This document shows, piece by piece, positions 38,035-47,329 of a stretch of 64,000 bases of DNA. How positions within the stretch are numbered: the first letter of the stretch is position 1; each line of letters starts with the position of its first letter. Under the pieces are notes generated by a model that saw only the letters and a list, made by a program, of their open reading frames with translations, ran no database searches and was not told the origin of the DNA. A program made the position numbers and the translations under genes. This stretch comes from Buxus sempervirens (lineage: Eukaryota; Streptophyta; Magnoliopsida; Buxales; Buxaceae). Where the stretch lies: positions 48,432,602-48,496,601 of the forward strand of contig OX387185.1 of the NCBI GenBank assembly GCA_947561395.2, given 5' to 3'.

Positions 38035-38530
38035 TTATTAAAGAAAAAGGTATTTTCGACCGATTACGGGTCGTTAAAGTTACTTCATTTGATAAAAGGG
38101 ATTTCAAAGGACTTTTATTTAAGAAAAAATACCTTTGGCCGTAATGATTACGCCCATTAAAGCTATTTTATTTGTTAAGAGGTGTGTCTGGTACCTTTTA
38201 TTTAAGAAAAAGGCCATTTGATAAAAGGTATTTCAACGGCCTTTTAAAAATATATATATATACCTTTGGCCGTAATGATTACGAGCCATTAAAGCTATTT
38301 TATTTGTTAAGAGGTGTGTCTGATGCCTTTTATTTAAGAAAAAGGTACTTTCAGCCGATTACGGTCGTTAAAGCTCCTTTATTTGATAAAAGGTATTTTA
38401 ATTGCCTTTTATTTAAGAAAAAATACTTGTGGCTGTAATGATTACGAGCCATTAAAGTTATTTTATTTGACAAAAGGTGTTTTAGCTGCCTTTTATTTAA
38501 GAAAAAGATTTTTGGGCCGATTTCTAAGTT
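38035..38530. repeat. Tandem repeats inside the LTR element, unit about 80-90 bp
   Basis: About five diverged units, each with TTTTATTTAAGAAAAA, a CCGATTACGG or CCGTAATGATTACG core and ATTAAAGCTATTTTATTTG. Related words occur in the LTRs. No coding role. A second, cleaner two-copy repeat (about 57 bp, CATCAAAACAATTCATGATTG) lies at about 40127-40243. Confidence 0.75.
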
Positions 38531-40934
38531 GTTAAAAGAAACTTACGGCCAATTCCATGGGTATTGTGTGTCGGCTACCCTTTAAAATTTTGACCGACTC
38601 TCATCTTATCACCTATGGCTATGGGTTAAGTGAGACCCCTCATAGGGTTGGTCCCATGACAAATATATACTTTCTCATCACGTCTCACTGCAGCAACGTA
38701 ATACACCCGCCGTAGCCCGGCGATTGAATTGAAATATTATGTAGCTACAGGTGTTCCTCAATTTTTGGAAGTGGGGTTTGTTAAGAAACCCACCACTACG
38801 TGGGAGGTTAGCCACAAGGAAGAACTCACTAAAAGAACATGGGAAGTGGGGTCTCCCACTTTCTAAAAACATTGGTGGTTTGTGTAAGGTGGGGTTCAAC
38901 TTCCTAAGAGCGGATCGTCAATTTCTACAGATTCTACATCAAATAGCCACCACCAAAGTGGCTGTCATCCATATCGACATAGAATTGGGGGAAGGACCTC
39001 AGAGAACAAGCCCCAATCCTCTTAGCAATCACCGAATCAGAAGTCTTCACATCCACAGGTGGCCGACTCGTATCTGAACCGCAACCCGTCTGGTTTTGCG
39101 TACGAATGGCGCCAGGGTCAAAAGTCTTCGACTCCTTTGCATCGGCACCGATGTTGGCACGCCCGCTCACTCACACGTCCCAGTGCCGAGCCAAAAATTA
39201 TGGCAACAGACCCATAGCATTGAAGAGGATGAGGTGTATAAGGATGATCAGACCGATTTCAAAAAAGTCAAAGACCACAGCATGCATTAATTGCTGTGTC
39301 GGCATTTACTTTTTTCATTTGCGCCATGAATTCATGGCCATGAATTCGTTGTTCTCATGATTACATCTCTTGATGACACATAGCCATCACTTTATATCAA
39401 GTGGCCATGATTTGGTAAGATCAAGATAAAGCATGCCTTTTTGCCGTAACACTGAAGTAATTAAAAAATGGTCATCTGGCCATTTATTACTTAGAAAAGA
39501 AGGAACTGAAAAGGTCTTTAAACTACCATGGGATCGGTCAACACCTGATTGACCGGGACTTTATTACTGGTATAAGCTTTGCTACTTGGATTATGATCTT
39601 CATTTGCTCAATCATGATATCACTAGACGAAGTGCCGATTATTACGGCCAATTGTGTGCTCTTACAAGTCCCATGATGAAAATTTCCATCCATGGACCAA
39701 AGGCAGAATTCCATGATGGCAGCAGCTTCAACCGGCATACCGGTTGAAATAACCACTTGGAGTAAAACTAGAAGGATGCTTGGTGACACATGAGCATTTG
39801 AACCTAAGTATCCCGATTGCCTCCATAATCTTGAGTACTCCAGGCTTATTCACGAATCGATTTTGTAGGACAGGAAGATCGTAGGTCCTATTTGGAGTGC
39901 CGAACCACTCGGAGTCCCAATTTTGCAGGACAAGAACCTTCCTGGTCCTACTGGGAAGCGACACAGTATTTGGTGTTGAGATGTTCTTGGTAATCTTCAT
40001 GCAATGATTTCCAAGATTTGGGAATTCAGGCAAAGGGTTGCATCATGGTCAAATGACCATCAAAAGGATTCATGGCCTCTCACGGCCATGATTTGTTATG
40101 AAAGTTTCATGGCCAAGTGGCCATGATCCATCAAAACAATTCATGATTGGGGGGTAAAACGGTCATCTTATTTGCAAATCGGCTGCATCAAAACAATTCA
40201 TGATTGGGGGGTAAAACGGTCATCTTATTTGCAAATCCGCTGCATATTTTGTTTAAAAACGCGCCTTTTCGGCCGTAATCACTCAAACAGTAAAATCGGC
40301 CGCATGATTTCTTTAAAAAAAGATACGCTTTTTCGGCCGTCATTATATAAATAATGAAAGAATGGTCATGGACGCGTGTTTTCATTTTCGGCTTAAAAGC
40401 ACCATGATTATGCAAATAATTACAAAATGGTCATTTGACCATAATTGTTTAAAGTAAAAGCGGCCGACTTCACGTACAATACAAAAAGTCAATCGGCCAC
40501 GAAAAAAGAAGAGACCGAAATGTGTTCTTTTTACAAAAAGGTCACCTGGCCACTTTTATTTAAAGAAGAGTGATTTAGTCACTTTTTATGAGAAAGAAAA
40601 AATAAAAAAAGTGTTTAGGCCACTTTCAGCCTCCTTTTCCAGAAAATCAGGGCCATTCATCTTTATTGGGTAAATCAAACTTTTACCCATTTTAGCCAAA
40701 TTCATGGCCATTCACGATTAACGAAATCATGGCCATCGGAATTGCTATTTTGGCACAAAGCTTACGACCGATTCCATATGGTCACATTTTTTCAAAAACA
40801 AGAAACTTTTGGCCGAATCTTGTCTTATCTACGGGCCAAATGAGACCCATCATAGGGCTGGTCTCATGACAACTGTATTTTTACTTCCTCATCACGTCTT
40901 ACTGCAGCGACGTAATGAGAAAGTAGGGGGGCAA

Positions 40935-42354
40935 TGTTTACACCCTATATGACCAACGAATAAGAAAATGACACGTGGTGCCTATGTGGCTTATGTAGGT
41001 GTTTACACCCGCTGTAGCCCGACGGTAGTGTTACGGTCATGTATATCTTTTGACCGATCTGTGTCCTACCATATACGGGTCAAGTGAAACCCATGTTTAC
41101 ACCCGCCGTAACCCGGTGAAATCGGAGTAAACAAGGCTCTAAGTATAATATATATATGTTTATTGGGTAAATGATGGTGACTGATTTTGCCATTAAAGCC
41201 ATTAAATGAGTTATCATGGCATGTGCTACTTTATTGGGTTTGAGGAAATTTGCTGGACGCTTGATCAACCCCATGATATTTTTATTTGATAAAAGGTATG
41301 TTCAGTTGCCTTTTATTTATGAAAAGGTGCATTTGACCAATTATGCCTTTTGGCCGATTACGGCTCATTGAACGTGGAGTGGTTATTCTCTAAAGATGTG
41401 GAGAGTGGGGTCCCCCACTTTCTAAAAACGTGGAGTGGTTATATAAGGTGGGTTCAACTTCCTAAAGGTGGGTTGTTGAGAGACTTTATGGTAAAGTAAA
41501 TCGGACCTGCAGACATGGGAAAGAGGTTCCTCAAAGATCGTGCAAGAATGGGACGTTGAGCAACCGTCAAGGATCAGCTATAAAAGGCACCAATTCTAAG
41601 AGCTCGAGGACACAATCCACACAACCGCAACCGGTTATTATATTATTTTGATCATCCGTGATCCTTTATCCCCTCTAACACAGACGGATAAACTAGGACT
41701 TCTCTCACTGCTCCCAGTCGCAGTGACATCTTCGACCCCTCTTTACTCCGATTAACACCAGAATCCTGCCACCGGAGAGTAAGTTGAGGCCGCCCCTGAC
41801 TCGCAGTTCTGTCTTTACGGAATCCCGAGCAGCCGGTCCCGAGACTCGCTCTGTTCACGCCAGGTGACTTGTGTATTTTCGGGTAAGCAGCAATCCAAGG
41901 TGAACCCCCTGAATCGACTTTGTAAGCAGCCGCCCCCTTCCTCCTGCGCTTATACCCGATTACGGCTATAAGATCAGGACAGGCCGGTCCTGCGAGCCCT
42001 GTCGGTTTTCTTTTGTACTTTTGTTTCCATTTTGAGGATTATCTGTTGTCGCTTTCGGCTATTTGGCCGATTTTATAATAAAAGGATTTGTGTGCCGTTA
42101 GTTGCTTTCGCTTTCAAACACTTACAAGAACCCGAAACGAAGACCGAACCCCTAGTCTTCATACCATCGCCTGACCCGTTTTATTACAGGTGACTTGCAG
42201 TACGACTGAACCGATCCCGGTTCAGATTCGGAACAGGTGCCCGGGGTCAGGAATCGACTCGAAAAACATTGTATCAAACGATACTGGCACGCCCGCGTAG
42301 AGACACATCACCACCTTTGACACGTGTCCACACCGGCCCATTTTTGGAGCAACA
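40935..42354 (+). repeat. 3' LTR of the LTR element
   Basis: 1420 bp and nearly identical to the LTR at 36177-37596. It follows a purine tract and ends at the GATTC target duplication. Confidence 0.88.
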
Positions 42355-42418
42355 GATTCTTAATAACAAACATGGGTAAAAATGAGCTGCTAATGAAGAG
42401 CCTAACGGTACCTACATA

Positions 42419-42631
42419 GAGTGGCGGAACCAGGCTATACTTAGGGGGGGCGCCCCCCTAAATTTTTATTTTTTAATTAAAAGTATGTATTTTTAATTGA
42501 AATTTATGTTTTGCCCCCCTAAAATTTTTGGTTTGCCCCTCTATCTCCATGAAATTTCTATAATTTATGTATAAGTGTTAATTGAAAAAAATTTTTGCCT
42601 CCTCAAGTTTGGAGTCCTGGTTCCGCCACTG
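42419..42631. mobile_element. hAT-type MITE in left arm
   Basis: 213 bp with terminal inverted repeats GAGTGGCGGAACCAGG and CCTGGTTCCGCCACTG (the second reads CAGTGGCGGAACCAGG on the other strand) and an 8-bp target duplication CCTACATA (42411-42418, 42632-42639). CAGTGGCGGA ends with 8-bp duplications are typical of plant hAT MITEs. The right arm lacks it. Confidence 0.88.
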
Positions 42632-44069
42632 CCTACATATGAATCGAAACCTTGCCTGGAGCCTTCCTCTCTAAGCTGCTAGAAGACCATGGGCTTTCCT
42701 CCGCTGGCATCTCAAATGGCAGTACTTCTGCTTCCCCCCAAGCAGGTTGGAATTGGCACACCCACGTATGCTGCTTTTTTTCATATTTACAAATGTGAAA
42801 TGTCAGTCAAAACTTACAGCATCCGGGTTTGCCGGAAGATATCCTCGGATGCTGCACGTCGCATCAAGCTGTCATATGTCAATTCGTTAGGTTACGTGTC
42901 TTTGTATTTCATTCTACCCAATATCTCATAGGGCCTTCTGGCAGTCTTGGGCCTGATACAGTTGGCCTTTTCCGTCTCTTTGTTTTGCGTGTCTTTGAAT
43001 TTCATTGGCGAGCTTTTCACCTCTATTTCATTGGCAGTCTTTGGACCTGTTTTGCGTCTCTTTTCACCCAAGTCAGGGGAAAGCCCCACATATTCAAATT
43101 CCATCCCAACGGTGGTTTCAATTTTGGTTCTAGAGGAAATGCTTTTGTATTGATCACTTAATATTTTATGAACATACACAAGAGAGGACAAATCCATCAT
43201 AGAAAGAGACTCTAGGAATGTGACCCGTTTCTTTGAGCATTAAACAATCCCATGTATCGGCAGGTTCCAAGTAGATGACTAGAAAATTAAGTTTACCAGG
43301 ATCATTTCACTTGCAATGTTTTATTGTGTTTCTTTCATGGTCGTGAGGTGGGATAGTGTTTTTTTTCATGTAAGACCCACATAAAAAAACACTAACCAAA
43401 AAGTGCTTTACATGGCAACATCTCATGAACACACTAGAAAGCAATGCAGTAAAGTATCGTAGAAGATTTCATCCTCGGTTACTAAGAAGATATCATGGAT
43501 CTTGCAACTTAAATGAGATACTGTCACGTAGAGCATTTAACAAACATAAGAGTATCTCAATTGAGATGCATGGTTCACTGTAATGCAACAAAGCAGCAAC
43601 GATTTCAAACCATAGTCAAAGGATGAAGTCTTTTGCACTAACTCATGCAGTAATAGACATCAAAGACACATCGTATGCAATGTGAATCAAGCTCATGACT
43701 CATGAGTCGCCAATGGGATGAAATCGTCCGTTATAGGCTAAATGCGGCAGAACCTACAGTAGTTGTTGAATGCTGCTACGTGTAGTATCTCACGGTTGCT
43801 TTGTATTTCACATTCTCCAATGTAAATGTATAAAAAAAATATGAAAAATTATCGCAGGAGATGATCGCAGACGATGTGAACTCGACTTCTAAGACTTCAG
43901 ACACATCCGACTCCTCGGTTTTGGAAGACAGCGCCCCCTGTTTCTTCGAATACGTCGGCGAAGGTGATATAAACGTGGCGGCACAGAGGAGGTTCCATCA
44001 TTTCAGTTGAGCAAGTTCCAGACACGACAAGAGTTCATCGATTCTTCTTCTTCATCTTCAATCTCGTCC

Positions 44070-44264
44070 ATGCAGCTTGCCATGGCTGCTTTAATTGGAG
44101 CCTCACTCACGGCCATCTCCGCCCTTTACATCCACATGCGCAGCGTCGATCAGATCCTCGATCGCCTCATTGAACGTCGGAAGTTCCCTACAAATGTCCC
44201 CAGACGGGTCGATATGGAAACGGAAGACGACGAAGAAGATGATGATTCCGATGATGTTGATTAA
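44070..44264 (+). pseudogene. AMP deaminase-like first exon, cut at a rearrangement joint
   Basis: 64 codons: MQLAMAALIGASLTAISALY, then HMRSVDQILDRLIERRKFP, then an acidic run ending DDSDDVD and a TAA. The membrane-anchor pattern LAMAALxGASxxAxSAxYxH matches the N-terminus of plant AMP deaminases (FAC1 type), where it anchors the enzyme to membranes. The fuller copy at 50391-50768 continues past this point. Here reading stops because segment C begins at the TGATT joint (44258-44262), which supplies the TAA. The catalytic domain is absent. AMP deaminase identity is fairly likely, not certain. Confidence 0.6.
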
Positions 44265-44577
44265 GTAATTTAAGAAATTTTAATTGATTCAAGGAGCTAT
44301 TCAAGAGGCTTCTGGCAAAAATAAACCTATTTAATCAAATTTTGGATTTATTATCGGATTCAAAAACTGGATTATATCTTCCGATGTTAAGACTTAAGAG
44401 TTGTACTGCTTGATGTTTAGGGTAATACCCTCAGATGATTAGGCTTGTTCCTTCTGTTGTTCGGTTTTGTACCCTCCAACATTTGTGAGTGCATCCTCAA
44501 TACTTGGGGTTATATTCTCTGATGATTAGGGTTGTATTTTTTTTTTTTTTTGGTAGTCGATTAGGGTTGTATCTTCC

Positions 44578-45842
44578 GGGCTGACATCGTCTACCGCCCT
44601 ATTATGCAGCGGAAGCTGCCACCCATATCCTATGCTGCCGCGTGGAACGCATAACCACGTCCGTCTAACGCTTTTTTAATTTTATTTTATTTCCGTTAAA
44701 TTCAAATGCGCGGAAGCCCATTTCACGTCAAGTATCTGTGTTCCTGCACCGGAGAAGAAGACGATGACCGCCAGAGATGAAAGCTTTAAGAGCGTCTCCT
44801 GCCTCTCCTGCCAAACATCAGAGAATGAACTCGAACTCGGACTCCATATACAAGCAAATTTATTTCGATTACAGAAGGGATTCGGACGATGTGTGTGCCC
44901 TTTAGCACGGCCTCGATGGCGACTTGGCAAAGCTGCTAGCTACCAGACCAGAGCAACCCAATGGAGCCGTAGATGGGATTAACGATCCATCCACACGCCT
45001 TGTAAAGTAGAGACCTAAATATGGCTGCAAACACGATTCAATCCCAGAAGCTGGAGAGAAGCACAGACGAGCTTTTCAACCTCAACAAGATTAAAAGGCA
45101 AGATTACGCGGTCCTCTTCAGAATTAAATTAAGATTTAAAAAGTACGGACCGGTGATCTCTGGTCTTCAATCGTCCGCCTCTGCATCAACGGAAGGTGGG
45201 TCTGCGGCAATCGATTCAAATGCCGCCAAAAGACGGCGCTGCGTTATCAAGCTTGAGAAGTTCGACGCAGCGGCGAAGATGCGAAGATCAAGATAATCAA
45301 GGAATTTAAGACTTTCATGGACTTGGGTTGAGGGAACCAAATGATTTGGTGGAGAAGGCACCGGTTATTTTGAAAATGGGGTTACGAAGGCAAATCCTGT
45401 AATTGAGAAGCTTAAGAAAATGAGAGCTACGGTTGTATTGGAATGAATTCCTTCGCGTTTTCTTCTTTGTTTTTCTTTTCTCCGCTCTAATGTGGAACAA
45501 CGCTTCTTTAATTAATCTGTCTTCTACTGTTATTGGTTTCTTTGGTTAATGCGAAATGGGCTTCCAGTTCCAGCATTTCCTTCTTTGCAACGTTTGGCAG
45601 GAGAGAGGAGACACGCTTTCATCTCCGGCGGCCATCGTCTTCTTCTTTCATCCCGGTGGTCGTCTTCTTCTCCGGGACCAGAACGCAGGTAATGGAAGCT
45701 TTAGGAAAACGCAAAATGGGCTTCCGCGCATTCGAATTTAACGGAGATAAAAACGGAGGAGATAACGCCTTCCCACTGACGTGGTTATGAGCTCCACGCG
45801 GCAGCTTATGGAGCATGATAACGCGGCAGACGATATGAACCC
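44578..45842. mobile_element. Pack-MULE with long inverted repeats
   Basis: Ends GGGCTGACATCGTCTACCGC and, at the other side, the complement of GGGTTCATATCGTCTGCCGC. The inverted repeats extend about 250 bp (44578-44830 and 45590-45842). A 9-bp target duplication GTATCTTCC lies at 44569-44577 and 45843-45851; the right arm (about 57140) has one copy and no insert. These are Mutator-like features. There is no transposase; the centre is a captured host gene sequence (45021-45446). Length 1265 bp. Confidence 0.88.
45021..45446 (+). pseudogene. Captured organellar ribosomal protein L7/L12 sequence in the Pack-MULE
   Basis: Starts [20 protein letters not shown], continues LQSSASASTEGGSAAIDSNA and CVIKLEKFDAAAK. 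After a frame shift the L7/L12 C-terminal domain goes on as IKIIKEFKTFMDLG-like, DLVEKAPVILK and EKLKKM-like codons, ending VVLE and TGA. The pattern fits plant mitochondrial L12, a stalk protein that recruits translation factors. Frame shifts before and within the C-terminal domain mean it is not a working gene. No intron is seen in the captured part. Confidence 0.82.
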
Positions 45843-46259
45843 GTATCTTCCCATGTTTGGACTTGCACTCTGATAATTAGGGTTGCATCGTCTGAAGTTA
45901 AAAGTTGTACCCTCCGATGCTTGGGTACTGTGCCGGTTCCCTTCCAAAATTCCCAAATCACATCACGCGGTGAAACTACTGAACTAGAAACTTGCCTGCC
46001 TCGAAGTATTCGAATCATCCAAAGCTAAAATACTGACAATAAAAACTCAATTTTAAAAACTTGGGATGGGGATTACTAATAAGATCAGCTCAAAAGCACA
46101 GAAAAAGTAGCGAACCACACTTTTGGACATTCTGAAATCAAAGGACCGACCCAACTGGTAACAGATCTTTTTGGGTTTTTTAATTCAACGTGCAATCACA
46201 GGTCTGCTGTACATACCATGGCTGTAAAAGTTATATTTTGATAACGACGACGATGATTG

Positions 46260-46972
46260 TTACCATTCTTGAAGTTGTCCAGCTTCGTCTTCTACCCCAA
46301 GACCACCACCCCTGTGCTTCTCGATCATGTTCTTAAGCTCATCCGCCTTGGCCCCCAGCACCTCATCAACACGCTTCCCTTGTTTCATCAGCAGGAACGT
46401 CGGCACTGCCGACACCCCAAATTCCTGCGCCAGCCCCTGTTCATGTTTTTCACACTATGATATACTTGTCTGAACCTTAAATCAATATACATGAGTCGTT
46501 CTCTTCCGGATTACATAATCAAAGAGAAATCAGAGCAGAACGGATAAAATTAATCCGTACTTGTGGCTATGGGTGAGGGGAGAGGAAGAGAAAGTACCCG
46601 GAACTTATCCAAGTCGATCTTGACGAACTTTACGTCTGTGAATTTGGCAGCAAAGTCCTCGAAGATTGGCGCCATGAAATTACATGGTCCGCACCATGAA
46701 GCACTGAAATCGATCACCATCTTCGAGGACACAAACAAGAACAAAAAGAAATATCCAACTTAAAGCAAGAGAAAAAATATATATATGCAGAAAGCTTGTA
46801 ATCAAACTCACGTAGAAAGATCTGTTACCGGTTGGGTGGACTTCTTGGAGGCCTCCAGGAGGTTGTTCCATTGTTCGATTGACTGGAGAGTGATCACGTG
46901 AGATGGCTTTGAACCACGGCTAGCTGAAGAAGAGTCTCTTCTTGGACGCATCCAAGACAGAACTGAGCCCAT
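46260..46972 (-). CDS. Thioredoxin h (left copy)
   Basis: Three exons: 46972-46829, 46720-46598, 46436-46260; 147 residues. A small disulphide reductase, probably membrane-associated or cytosolic, reduced by NADPH-thioredoxin reductase. MGSVLSWMRPRRDSSS is an N-extension with Gly2, as in subgroup-2 h thioredoxins, some of which are myristoylated. The active site WCGPC lies in FSASWCGPCNFMAP, and the conserved cis-Pro is in SAVPTFLLMKQG. The protein ends EDEAGQLQEW, ten residues or so longer than a typical thioredoxin. Its twin at 56084-56766 is in the opposite orientation. Exons are GC-rich relative to the surroundings. I see no break, so this copy should be functional. Confidence 0.88.
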
Positions 46973-47329
46973 CTTTTTCTGGTTCTTCCCTTCTCTTCTG
47001 ACCTAGTGTTACAGCTTTCTTTTCTGGATTAAACGATCTTCCTGTCAGGGATTTTAGTTTACATCATATAAACACAAAGCTCTCGAAGTTCAAATGAACA
47101 ATAATTAGATTAATAATCAAAACAAAATTTTGGGAAATGAAAAGAAAATAAATCAGAAATCCCCTAAAACTGCATATATGTATATGAATACAAACTGCAA
47201 ATTATATGGAGAAAAATCTTGAAAGTCTCAACAGGTTCTGCAGTAGAAAGCCTTGCAAGTAGAGGAGTTTTGACAGCCCCTGAATTGTAACTCTTCCTTT
47301 AAGAAGGATTTCATTTGCATGATAACGGT

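Larger units (their letters stand above)
36177..42354. mobile_element. Young, long LTR element without recognisable pol (LARD-like)
   Basis: Two LTRs of 1420 bp (36177-37596 and 40935-42354), starting TGTTTACACC and ending GGAGCAACA, flank a 3338-bp interior. The target duplication GATTC lies at 36172-36176 and 42355-42359, and the opposite arm has the empty site (near 52660). A purine tract AAGTAGGGGGGCAA precedes the second LTR; a primer site should follow 37596, but I could not assign its tRNA. I recognise no protease, integrase or reverse transcriptase; a short frame from about 37646 is gag-like at most. I see only about two differences between the LTRs, so it is very recent. The interior is repeat-rich. 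Superfamily (probably Gypsy) not proven. Confidence 0.92.
34272..44262 (+). repeat. Left arm, segments A and B of the inverted duplication (plus later insertions)
   Basis: A (34272-36176) and B (42355-44262, less a MITE) are the reverse complement of 52640-54520 and 50561-52640. Matches run almost without gaps, for example GGTTATCACCTCAATCC here and its complement at 54480-54496. Similarity is roughly 95% by eye. A 54-bp tandem repeat at about 34545-34640 is present in both arms (about 54165-54260), so it predates the duplication. A 6.2-kb LTR element separates A from B here only. Confidence 0.9.

Noticed and set aside
38560-39190. A second, older LTR nested in the LTR element
   Set aside because: The words resemble the LTR, but I could not find ends or a target duplication; it may be internal repeat structure.
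42640-43200. Possible exon starting MGFPPLASQMAVLLLPP in segment B
   Set aside because: The frame is not kept between the two arms and I recognise no family; it may be an old gene fragment but cannot be supported.
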